Assembly: GCA_035528235.1 (NCBI GenBank)
Contig: DATKZB010000269.1
Coordinates: 1 to 6,053, forward strand
Reading direction: 5' to 3'
Origin: DATKZB01 sp035528235
Lineage (GTDB): Bacteria; Planctomycetota; Phycisphaerae; FEN-1346
Length of the DNA stretch: 6,053 nucleotides
Shown: piece after piece, positions 1 to 4,867 of the stretch
Position numbering within the stretch: the first letter of the stretch is position 1
Layout of the letters: the number at the start of each line of letters is the position of its first letter
Notes under the pieces: generated by a model
What the model saw: the letters and a program-made list of their open reading frames with translations, nothing else
Database searches by the model: none
What the model was told of the DNA's origin: nothing
Made by a program: the position numbers and the translations under genes

Positions 1-150
1 CACAATCCTACAGATTCTCAGCGTGACGCTTTTCGAGAAAACGCCCATTCTACAGGCACTTTCTTGCAGCGACTACACAAACGAAACACCGGGTTGTTGT
101 AACCAGTTGCTATTGTTCAACTTATAACCGGACAGCAGTGAGGAGATACC
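1..150. other. Upstream region of the metallophosphoesterase gene
   Basis: No gene was found here. Two similar 9-mers, ATCCTACAG at 5-13 and ATTCTACAG at 47-55, lie 42 bp apart. A small palindrome AGCGT-G-ACGCT at 20-30 is followed by four T residues (30-33), too weak to call a terminator. AT-rich words near 94-128 (TTGTTG, TATTGT, TTATAA) could belong to a promoter for the gene at 151, but no -35/-10 pair has acceptable spacing, so none is called. AGGAG at 141-145 is the ribosome binding site of that gene, five bases before its ATG. Confidence 0.5.
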
Positions 151-1131
151 ATGATTCCAAGCATTCCCGGAACCCCGTCGCGCCGTCGGCCTGTCGAGCG
201 CGGAACCGCGCGTCGTCAGGCGCCGGCCCTGGGGCTGATGCTCTTCGTCAGTTTGTGGAGCGCGTGGGCGGTGGCCGAGGAACCGCTCCGGTTCGCCGTC
301 ACGGCCGACAACAAGACACACGTGGGGTATGCGACCATCGTCCGGAGAATGGCGGAGGTTCCGGGCGGCCGGATCCAGTTCCTGATCTCGGCCGGCGACC
401 AGAACCCCGCCGCCATGACCCGCTCGCAGTTGGACGCGGTCTTCGGAAAGACGCTGCCCTGGTATCCCGTGGTCGGGAACCACGACGCTTCGACCACGGC
501 GACGGATGAGATGACGGTCCTGCGAGAGCATTACGACACGCACCTCAAGGGCAAGGTCAACGCCGGCCCCGAGGGAACGCACGAGACCACCTACTCGTTC
601 GACGCGGGCGACGTCCACGTGGCGATCATCAACCAGTACTGGGATGGCAAGCCCAAGCCCGGTCACGATGCCGTCGGCAACGGCGACGTGGTTCCGGCGC
701 TTGTGGCGTGGCTCCGCAAGGACCTGGCCGCCAGCCGCAAGCCCTGGAAGATCGTCGTCGGCCACGAGCCGGCCTTTCCGCAGCACGACCAGGACTTGGA
801 AAGGGGCCGCCACGCCACGAGCAGCCTCAACGCCGACACGAAGCATCGCGATGCGTTCTGGAAGGTCCTCGAGGACACCGGCTGCGCGGCCTACGTGTGC
901 GGACACACGCACTGCTACAGCCGCTATCAACCCGAGGGCAGCCGCGTCTGGCAGATCGACGTCGCCCAGGCCCGCGGGAGTTCGACGAGTTGGAAGTACG
1001 ACGCCTTTGTCATCGTGACCGCGGACCGCTCGCGGCTGACGTTCGACGTCCACCGGAATCTGAAGAAGGAGGGACAGTTCGAGGTGACCGACAGCCTCAC
1101 CCTCCAGGCAGACGCCGCGCGGGCCGAGTAG
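151..1131 (+). CDS. Exported calcineurin-like metallophosphoesterase
   Basis: A 326-residue protein carrying the motif set of calcineurin-type metallophosphoesterases, which use two metal ions to hydrolyse phosphate mono- or diesters. Visible in order: an aspartate motif FAVTADNKTH (D53), GDQN at 82-85, GNHD at 109-112, GHEP at 204-207 and GHTH at 251-254. The first motif lacks the common D-x-H form: D53 is followed by N54-K55, and the next histidine is H57. The N-terminus has an arginine-rich n-region (R11-R22), a hydrophobic stretch about 25-42 and an A-V-A site at 40-42, so export by a signal peptide with cleavage after A42 is likely. The n-region is unusually long; R21-R22 is not followed by a proper Tat motif. 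AGGAG five bases upstream supports the ATG at 151. It appears monocistronic: the next plus-strand gene is about 500 bp away with its own promoter. Substrate cannot be deduced. Confidence 0.9.
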   Translation: MIPSIPGTPSRRRPVERGTARRQAPALGLMLFVSLWSAWAVAEEPLRFAVTADNKTHVGYATIVRRMAEVPGGRIQFLISAGDQNPAAMTRSQLDAVFGKTLPWYPVVGNHDASTTATDEMTVLREHYDTHLKGKVNAGPEGTHETTYSFDAGDVHVAIINQYWDGKPKPGHDAVGNGDVVPALVAWLRKDLAASRKPWKIVVGHEPAFPQHDQDLERGRHATSSLNADTKHRDAFWKVLEDTGCAAYVCGHTHCYSRYQPEGSRVWQIDVAQARGSSTSWKYDAFVIVTADRSRLTFDVHRNLKKEGQFEVTDSLTLQADAARAE

Positions 1132-1150
1132 GTACTGGGGAGATCCATAC

Positions 1151-1182
1151 AGCCTCCAGCCTCCAGCCTCCATCCAGCCTCC
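1151..1182. repeat. AGCCTCC heptamer repeat
   Basis: The heptamer AGCCTCC occurs at 1151-1157, 1158-1164 and 1165-1171 in perfect tandem, then ATCC, then a fourth copy at 1176-1182. It lies 20 bp after the stop codon of the metallophosphoesterase gene. It is a simple-sequence repeat; the 7-bp unit does not matter for reading frame because it is outside any gene. No regulatory role is evident. Confidence 0.85.
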
Positions 1183-1266
1183 CGTCTCGGTATGCTTTAA
1201 TGCATATTGAGGTCAATCCATTCACGGTCAAAACGGCGCGCGAAACGACCGATTTTGGCGCGTTCG

Positions 1267-1295
1267 GATCAAAAATCGAAAAAAACGATCAAAAA
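1267..1295. repeat. Paired GATCAAAAA repeat with phased A-tracts
   Basis: GATCAAAAA occurs at 1267-1275 and 1287-1295, 20 bp apart, with a run of seven A between them (1279-1285). The three A-tracts (5, 7 and 5 A) are centred at about 1273, 1282 and 1293, close to one helical turn apart, the arrangement that gives intrinsic DNA curvature. The A7 run is also enclosed by ATCG/CGAT. A role as a bent protein-binding or nucleoid-protein site is inference only. Confidence 0.6.
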
Positions 1296-1528
1296 CCGCG
1301 CGTTTCCCCTTGCCTATCTTACCAAGACGGGGACGAATCGGCCTTGGCGCTGTCGAAAACGGTGTTTGGGCCCTCCAAAAGGCCCATTTCGGGTCTCGCG
1401 GCGAAAGGGCGTTTTCTTAAAGCGTATGAGGGCAGGGGGGAAGTGCCCGTTTTCGCGGCCTGGGGGTGTTCGATCTCCTACCGATGCCGCCGGGCCGTCC
1501 AAGGCGCGCCCGCCGACCGAACAAAACC

Positions 1529-1556
1529 TTGGCTTGCGCCGCTCGCCCGGTAGAAT
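1529..1556 (+). promoter_or_regulatory. Sigma70-type promoter of the cupin operon
   Basis: TTGGCT (1529-1534, four of six matches to TTGACA) and TAGAAT (1551-1556, five of six matches to TATAAT) are separated by 16 bp. Transcription would start near 1562-1564 and give a leader of about 70 nt before the GTG at 1635. It is the best promoter in the gap and points at the three-gene set. An inverted repeat GGGCGGC (1558-1564) / GCCGCCC (1580-1586) overlaps the predicted start site. Confidence 0.6.
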
Positions 1557-1593
1557 GGGGCGGCACGGCGCCAGCGGGGGCCGCCCTGTTGAG

Positions 1594-1608
1594 CCGATGC
1601 CCCATCGG
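1594..1608 (+). other. Short leader hairpin upstream of the cupin gene
   Basis: CCGATG (1594-1599) and CATCGG (1603-1608) form a perfect 6-bp stem around a CCC loop in the predicted leader, 16 nt before the GAGG ribosome binding site (1625-1628). It has no T-run, so it is not a terminator. It could modulate RNA stability or translation, or be chance in GC-rich DNA. Confidence 0.35.
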
Positions 1609-1634
1609 GACCGCTACACGAAACGAGGTGTCTT

Positions 1635-2057
1635 GTGGCAGCCAGCCAAGCCAAGCGGACGTACCTGACCGAGGCCAACGTCGAGACCCAGGTGTTCGAC
1701 TGGGGCAGCCTCTGGTGGCTCTCGGAGCCGCGCGTGACGGCCGCCGAGAAGTTCAGCGCCGGCGTCGTCCAACTCGAGCCGGGCAAGGGGCACACGCGGC
1801 ACAACCATCCGGGGTGCGAGGAGATCCTGTACGTCCTGACGGGGCGCGGCCGCCAGGTGGTCGAGGTGGGCGGCGAGTCGCGCGAGCAGGTCATCGGCCC
1901 GGGCGTGCTGGTCCACATTCCGCCGGATTGTTATCACTCGACCGTCAACCTCGGCCAGGAGCCGATGCGGATCCTGGCCATCTACGCGCCACCCGGCCCG
2001 GAGGCGGAACTGCGGCGGATGGAGGGCGTCGTCATCGAGCCGCCGCTGGAGCCGTAG
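1635..2057 (+). CDS. Small single-domain cupin protein
   Basis: A 140-residue cupin with one conserved beta-barrel domain. Motif 1 is present as G50, H56-x-H58, E63 and G70, and motif 2 as G90-x5-P-P-D, H101 and N105; thus all usual metal ligands (H56, H58, E63, H101) are kept and a divalent metal is probably bound. The start is GTG, supported by GAGG at 1625-1628 six bases upstream; no better in-frame start exists. Such small cupins serve as dioxygenases, isomerases, decarboxylases or ligand-binding proteins, and the sequence does not say which. It is the first gene behind the promoter at 1529-1556 and ends 23 bp before the UPF0261 gene, so the two are surely co-transcribed. I infer that it acts on, or senses, the same small molecule as the two downstream proteins. 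No signal peptide is seen, so it is cytoplasmic. Confidence 0.9.
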   Translation: MAASQAKRTYLTEANVETQVFDWGSLWWLSEPRVTAAEKFSAGVVQLEPGKGHTRHNHPGCEEILYVLTGRGRQVVEVGGESREQVIGPGVLVHIPPDCYHSTVNLGQEPMRILAIYAPPGPEAELRRMEGVVIEPPLEP

Positions 2058-2069
2058 GCCAGGTCTCCG

Positions 2070-2075
2070 AGGAGG
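2070..2075 (+). promoter_or_regulatory. Ribosome binding site fixing the UPF0261 start
   Basis: AGGAGG (2070-2075) stands five bases before the ATG at 2081, a perfect anti-16S match. It decides the start: the frame stays open for more than 600 bp upstream, but that part overlaps the cupin gene in another frame and encodes no UPF0261 sequence. Confidence 0.85.
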
Positions 2076-2080
2076 ATCGC

Positions 2081-3295
2081 ATGGCCAAGGTCATCGCGCT
2101 GCTGGGCGCGCTCGACACCAAGGGCGCCGAGTACGCCTTCGTCCAACAGTGCCTCGAGGCCCGTGGGCACCGGACGCTCCTGATTGACGTCGGCGTCCTG
2201 GGTCCGCCGGCCGTCAAGCCGGACGTTCCGCGCGAGGAAGTGGCCAGGGCCGCGGGTGCCGACCTCGCGGGCCTCGTGGCCGCGAACGACCGCGGCGAGG
2301 CCGTGGCCGCCATGAGCCGCGGGGCCGCGGCGCTCCTGCCCAGACTCCACGCCGAGGGCCGGTTCGACGCCGTGATGGCCCTTGGCGGCAGCGGGGGCAC
2401 GAGCGTCGCGTGCGCCGCCATGCGGGCGCTGCCCCTGGGCGTGCCCAAGGTCATGGTCTCGACCGTGGCCGGCGGCGACGTCTCGGGGTACGTCGGCGTC
2501 AGCGACATCGTTATGATTCCGAGCATCGTCGACGTGGCGGGCATCAACAAGGTCAGCCGCGAGGTGTTCGCCCGCGCCGCGGGGGCCGTCTCGGGCATGG
2601 TCGAGGCCACGGTGCCCAACGGCAGCGACAGGCCCCTGGTGGCCGCGTCGATGTTTGGCAACACGACCCCCTGCGTGGGCGCCGCCAAGGCCATTCTGGA
2701 GGAGGCGGGTTACGAGGTCCTGGTGTTCCACTGTACGGGCGCGGGCGGCCGCACGATGGAGAGCCTCATCGAGGCCGGGGTCATCTCGGGCGTGCTCGAC
2801 GTCACCACGACCGAGTGGGCCGACGAGGTCGTGGGGGGCGTCTTCTCGGCCGGGCCGACTCGCCTGGAAGCCGCTGCGCGCCGCGGCGTGCCTGCCGTGG
2901 TCGCACCGGGGTGCCTCGACATGGTCAACTTCGGTGCCCCCGAGACCGTCCCGGCCCGGTTCAAGGGCCGCACGTTCTACCCGCACAACCCCAACGTCAC
3001 CCTCATGCGGACGACGCCCGAGGAGTGCCGGCGCATCGGCGAGATCATGGCCGGGAAACTCAACCTCAGCACCGGGCCCGTCACGGTCCTCTTGCCCCTG
3101 AAAGGCGTCAGCATGATCGACCTGGAGGGCAAGCCGTTCCACCTGCCCGAGGCGAACCGTGCCCTGTTCGAGGCGCTGCGGGGGAACCTTCGCCAGGATA
3201 TCCCGGTCGTCGAGATGGACTGCGACATCAACGCCCCGGCCTTCGCACGGCGCTCCGCCGAGGCGCTTCTGGCGGGCATGAAGGCGAGGGTCTGA
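2081..3295 (+). CDS. UPF0261 / Tm-1-like ATP-binding protein
   Basis: A 404-residue protein, the usual full length of the UPF0261 (Tm-1-like) family. Recognised blocks: the N-terminal GALDTKGAEYAF (9-20), the glycine-rich loop ALGGSGGTS (100-108), STVAGGDVSGYVGVSDI (127-143) followed by DVAGINKVSR (151-160), VFHCTGAGGRTMESL (215-229), DVTTTEWADEVVGG (240-253), DMVNFGAPETVPARF (280-294) and HNPNVTLMRTTPEE (302-315). The family is cytoplasmic and has two Rossmann-like halves. Known: the homologous N-terminal half of tomato Tm-1 binds ATP and blocks tobamovirus replication protein; the bacterial reaction is not established. The next gene encodes the counterpart of the other half of Tm-1, which supports a joint function. 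The last 39 bp are duplicated at 3396-3434. Start fixed by a perfect ribosome binding site. Confidence 0.93.
   Translation: MAKVIALLGALDTKGAEYAFVQQCLEARGHRTLLIDVGVLGPPAVKPDVPREEVARAAGADLAGLVAANDRGEAVAAMSRGAAALLPRLHAEGRFDAVMALGGSGGTSVACAAMRALPLGVPKVMVSTVAGGDVSGYVGVSDIVMIPSIVDVAGINKVSREVFARAAGAVSGMVEATVPNGSDRPLVAASMFGNTTPCVGAAKAILEEAGYEVLVFHCTGAGGRTMESLIEAGVISGVLDVTTTEWADEVVGGVFSAGPTRLEAAARRGVPAVVAPGCLDMVNFGAPETVPARFKGRTFYPHNPNVTLMRTTPEECRRIGEIMAGKLNLSTGPVTVLLPLKGVSMIDLEGKPFHLPEANRALFEALRGNLRQDIPVVEMDCDINAPAFARRSAEALLAGMKARV
3257..3295 (+). repeat. 39-bp direct repeat, copy 1 (end of UPF0261 gene)
   Basis: The last 12 codons and the stop of the UPF0261 gene (encoding AEALLAGMKARV) recur 139 bp downstream with one mismatch (G at 3275, A at 3414), which is 38 of 39 bases. 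Sequence outside the repeat does not match on either side. Confidence 0.95.
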
Positions 3296-3313
3296 CTGCA
3301 GCGCTGCTTGTCG

Positions 3314-3339
3314 CGCGGTGGCCTTCCTAGGCCACCGCG
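3314..3339. repeat. REP-like palindrome 1
   Basis: Perfect 10-bp arms CGCGGTGGCC (3314-3323) and GGCCACCGCG (3330-3339) enclose the 6-nt loop TTCCTA. It lies 18 bp after the UPF0261 stop codon. Its sequence matches the reverse complement of palindrome 2 (3361-3386) at 23 of 26 positions, two of the three differences being a compensating T-to-C / A-to-G pair in the stem. There is no T-run, so it is not a canonical terminator, although such a stem can stabilise upstream mRNA. Confidence 0.85.
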
Positions 3340-3360
3340 AGTTAACGCAGAGCAACCTGT

Positions 3361-3386
3361 CGCGGCGGCCTGGGAAGGCCGCCGCG
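3361..3386. repeat. REP-like palindrome 2
   Basis: Perfect 10-bp arms CGCGGCGGCC (3361-3370) and GGCCGCCGCG (3377-3386) enclose the 6-nt loop TGGGAA. Read on the minus strand the loop is TTCCCA, almost identical to TTCCTA of palindrome 1, so the two units are head-to-head copies 21 bp apart, the layout of bacterial interspersed mosaic elements. Confidence 0.85.
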
Positions 3387-3395
3387 CACGATGCG

Positions 3396-3434
3396 GCCGA
3401 GGCGCTTCTGGCGAGCATGAAGGCGAGGGTCTGA
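3396..3434 (+). repeat. 39-bp direct repeat, copy 2 (intergenic)
   Basis: Second copy of the 3' end of the UPF0261 gene, including its TGA, in intergenic DNA. The two copies flank a 100-bp segment that carries palindromes 1 and 2. This copy is not translated as part of any credible gene. Confidence 0.95.
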
Positions 3435-3457
3435 GCACCGTTTGACCTTGTGTGTTT

Positions 3458-3485
3458 GCGCGGCGGGTCCCCGTACCCGCCGCGC
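3458..3485. repeat. REP-like palindrome 3
   Basis: Perfect 11-bp arms GCGCGGCGGGT (3458-3468) and ACCCGCCGCGC (3475-3485) enclose the loop CCCCGT. Its 26-nt core (3459-3484) has the same 10-6-10 design and the same CGCGG...CCGCG ends as palindromes 1 and 2, but a different inner sequence, so it may be a second subfamily. It lies outside the 39-bp duplication. Confidence 0.8.
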
Positions 3486-3535
3486 CGGAAACCAGTCTTG
3501 GACCGCGATAAGCACCCGGCCCGTCACGCCACGAA

Positions 3536-3540
3536 AGGAG
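3536..3540 (+). promoter_or_regulatory. Ribosome binding site fixing the TIM-barrel start
   Basis: AGGAG at 3536-3540, inside AAAGGAG, is eight bases before the ATG at 3549. It favours this start over one about 100 bp further upstream, which would place palindrome 3 inside the gene and add a proline/arginine-rich tail. Confidence 0.8.
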
Positions 3541-3548
3541 TTTGGACC

Positions 3549-4376
3549 ATGGCCGAGAGCCGAACGAGCATCCTGAAGCGGTTCCGCGCGAAGATCGCCC
3601 GCGGCGAGCCCATCATCGGCGGCGGCGCGGGCACCGGCATCAGCGCCAAGTGCGAGGAAGCCGGCGGCATCGACCTCATCGTCATCTACAATTCCGGCCG
3701 GTTCCGCATGGCCGGACACGGCAGTCTGGCGGGCCTGCTGCCCTACGGCGACGCCAACGCCATCGTCCTGGACATGGCCCGCGAGGTCCTGCCGGTGGTC
3801 AAGAAGACGCCGGTCCTCGCCGGCGTGTGCGGCACGGACCCGATGCGCCTGATGGACAAGTTCCTGGCCGAGGTCCGGGCGACGGGCTTCGCCGGGGTGC
3901 AGAACTTCCCGACGGTCGGCCTCATCGACGGCACCTTCCGCGCCAACCTCGAAGAGACCGGCATGGGCTACGACCGCGAGGTCGAGATGATCCGGCTGGC
4001 CCGGCGGATGGACCTCCTGACCACGCCGTACGTCTTCAGCCCGGCCCAGGCCCGCGAGATGGCCAAGGCGGGCGCCGACATCCTGGTGGCCCACATGGGG
4101 TTGACGACCGCCGGGTCCATCGGCGCCAAGACGGCCAAGACGCTGGCCGAGTGCGTGCCGCTCGTCAACGGCATCGTCGCGGCCGCCCGCAAGGTCCGCA
4201 AGGACATCCTGGTTCTGTGCCACGGCGGGCCCATCGCCGAACCGGCGGACGCCGCCTTCATCCTCGAGCGGTGCCCCAAGGTCGACGGGTTCTACGGCGC
4301 CAGTTCCATGGAACGGCTGCCCACGGAACGGGCCATCCGCCAGCAGACGGAGGCCTTTACGCGGATCCGGCGCTGA
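3549..4376 (+). CDS. Phosphoenolpyruvate-hydrolase-like TIM-barrel protein
   Basis: A 275-residue protein of the family called PEP hydrolase-like or TIM-barrel signal transduction protein. Family blocks in order: PIIGGGAGTGISAKCEEAGG (21-40), IVIYNSGRFRMAGHGSLAG (44-62), LPYGDAN (64-70), GVCGTDP (92-98), GVQNFPTVGLIDG (116-128), AHMGLTTAGSIGA (181-193), CHGGPIAEP (224-232) and GFYGASSMERLPTE (247-260). The barrel appears complete and the glycine-rich strand ends are typical of phosphate-binding TIM barrels. No signal peptide or membrane segment is seen, so it is cytoplasmic. Known: it corresponds to the C-terminal domain of plant Tm-1, which is fused there to a UPF0261 domain; the enzymatic name rests on similarity and the true substrate is unsettled. 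It follows the UPF0261 gene by 253 bp with no good promoter in between, so read-through from 1529 is likely, with the palindromes possibly tuning its expression. Confidence 0.9.
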   Translation: MAESRTSILKRFRAKIARGEPIIGGGAGTGISAKCEEAGGIDLIVIYNSGRFRMAGHGSLAGLLPYGDANAIVLDMAREVLPVVKKTPVLAGVCGTDPMRLMDKFLAEVRATGFAGVQNFPTVGLIDGTFRANLEETGMGYDREVEMIRLARRMDLLTTPYVFSPAQAREMAKAGADILVAHMGLTTAGSIGAKTAKTLAECVPLVNGIVAAARKVRKDILVLCHGGPIAEPADAAFILERCPKVDGFYGASSMERLPTERAIRQQTEAFTRIRR

Positions 4377-4382
4377 GGGCAA

Positions 4383-4421
4383 GGTGGTAACATGGTCGCC
4401 CTTCGGGATGACCATGCCACC
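4383..4421. terminator. Long stem-loop after the TIM-barrel gene
   Basis: GGTGG (4383-4387) pairs with CCACC (4417-4421) and CATGGTC (4391-4397) with GACCATG (4410-4416), leaving TAA (4388-4390) as a bulge. The apex can fold further around a TTCG tetraloop (4402-4405). It starts 6 bp after the TGA at 4374-4376 and lies between converging transcription units, so a role in 3'-end formation is plausible. There is no T-run on either strand, so it is not a textbook intrinsic terminator and may instead be one more dispersed palindrome. Confidence 0.5.
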
Positions 4422-4447
4422 CGGCCCACTAATCAAGTGATGTGTCC

Positions 4448-4465
4448 CCGGAACTCCCGGAACTC
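4448..4465. repeat. Tandem 9-bp repeat CCGGAACTC
   Basis: Two perfect, abutting copies of CCGGAACTC, at 4448-4456 and 4457-4465, run directly into the 10-bp repeat that follows. Confidence 0.85.
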
Positions 4466-4501
4466 CTATCCACCCAAACCGGCGGACATTTCTATCCACC
4501 C
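4466..4501. repeat. 10-bp direct repeat CTATCCACCC
   Basis: Perfect copies at 4466-4475 and 4492-4501, a 26-bp period. Because 26 is not a multiple of three, the minus-strand frame reads one copy through as GGG TGG ATA and meets TAG inside the other, so the repeat itself supplies the premature stop of the gene at 4466-4867. Confidence 0.9.
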
Positions 4502-4867
4502 TTGACACTCGAACGGCCCGGCGTCGGCCTCGACCTCGGGCGGGCCGCTCAGGTGCGTGGCGCAGTACAGCAGGTCGTGCTCCGGGTCGGGCACGAAACT
4601 GTAGTGGATCTTGCACTGGGTCGCGCGGCCGCTGTCGCGAAGGTCGCCGGTGACCTCGTCCATGTCGAACAGGTACTGGAGGCGGTCGGCGGCGGGGTCG
4701 TACCGGACCACGGTGACGCTCTGGCCTCCGGTGTGCTCGATGCAGGCGGCGGCGTAGATGCGTCCGTCGGGCCCCGTCTGGATGCCCCAGCAGGAGTCCG
4801 AGAGCGGCCGCTCGGAGAACTCGTGGTACGTCGGCCGGTAGTCGGGGTGATCGAAGGTCTGGAACAT
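4466..4867 (-). pseudogene. Truncated protein, N-terminal fragment, possible beta-propeller
   Basis: A 133-residue reading frame, of which residues 1-122 look like genuine protein and the last 11 (GWIEMSAGLGG) are encoded by the repeat cluster at 4466-4501. The genuine part has the feel of a beta-propeller start: SCWGIQTGPDGRIYAAACIE (25-44), VVRYDPAADRLQYLF (53-67) and HYSFVPDPEHDLLYCATH (88-105), two successive 'data, display, measure' strand patterns of the kind found in YVTN/SMP-30-like repeats. A propeller needs several more such blades, so about two thirds or more is missing. I do not recognise the exact family and assign no function. No signal peptide is seen. The 5' side is intact: a near-consensus promoter (4910-4938) and GAGGG at 4874-4878, six bases before the ATG. 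So it was probably cut recently and may still be transcribed. A short functional protein is possible but less likely. Confidence 0.6.

Larger units (their letters stand above)
1132..1634. other. 503-bp gene-free intergenic region
   Basis: I see no credible gene. The open frames here encode arginine/lysine/proline-rich, low-complexity sequence without any recognisable domain or ribosome binding site. The stretch contains a CT-rich heptamer repeat (1151-1182), a small palindrome TATGC-TTTAAT-GCATA (1191-1206), an A/T-richer block with phased A-tracts (1267-1295), a hairpin TGGGCC-CTCCAAAA-GGCCCA (1367-1386), and the promoter and leader of the cupin gene (1529-1634). The A/T-rich block contrasts with the GC-rich coding DNA around it. 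The stretch could be a decayed element, a dispersed intergenic repeat or an untranslated RNA; none of these can be shown from one copy. Confidence 0.6.
4437..4501. mobile_element. Probable mobile-element scar or repeat remnant
   Basis: This non-coding block holds two tandem copies of CCGGAACTC (4448-4465) and two copies of CTATCCACCC (4466-4475 and 4492-4501). Words such as TGTGTCCCCGGAA and GGCGGACATTTCTATCC resemble, from memory, sequences seen beside transposase genes in environmental genomes, but no transposase is present and I cannot confirm the match. The neighbouring minus-strand gene loses its C-terminal coding sequence exactly here. A terminal fragment left by an excised or decayed element is the simplest reading. 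Confidence 0.4.

Noticed and set aside
94..128. Promoter for the metallophosphoesterase gene
   Set aside because: TTGTTG and TTATAA-like words are present but 22 bp apart, and other pairings are too short, so no promoter is called.
1207..1668. Plus-strand open frame of 153 codons in the gap before the cupin gene
   Set aside because: Arginine-, lysine- and proline-rich without a domain, no ribosome binding site, and it runs into the cupin gene in another frame. It looks like chance openness in GC-rich DNA.
1466..2080. Upstream extension of the UPF0261 frame by 205 codons
   Set aside because: It overlaps the whole cupin gene in another frame, is low-complexity, and the family's N-terminal motif starts right after the ATG at 2081, which has a perfect ribosome binding site.
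1982..3418. Long antisense open frame opposite the UPF0261 gene
   Set aside because: It mirrors a strongly conserved gene, is rich in arginine, histidine, glycine and aspartate as expected for an antisense frame, and has no recognisable domain.
3257..3434. The 39-bp repeats as attL/attR of an integrated element
   Set aside because: Only 100 bp lie between them, with no integrase and no room for cargo; the length would fit an att site, but nothing else does.
3314..3485. The palindromes as a CRISPR array
   Set aside because: There are no regularly spaced identical repeats with unique spacers; the units are self-complementary, differ in inner sequence and orientation, and are unevenly spaced.
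3442..3512. Internal promoter before the TIM-barrel gene
   Set aside because: TTGACC at 3442-3447 has no -10 box at the right distance, and the AT-rich GATAAG near 3507 has no matching -35.
3450..3548. 33-codon N-terminal extension of the TIM-barrel gene
   Set aside because: It would translate palindrome 3, has no ribosome binding site and does not resemble the family; AGGAG before 3549 marks the start.
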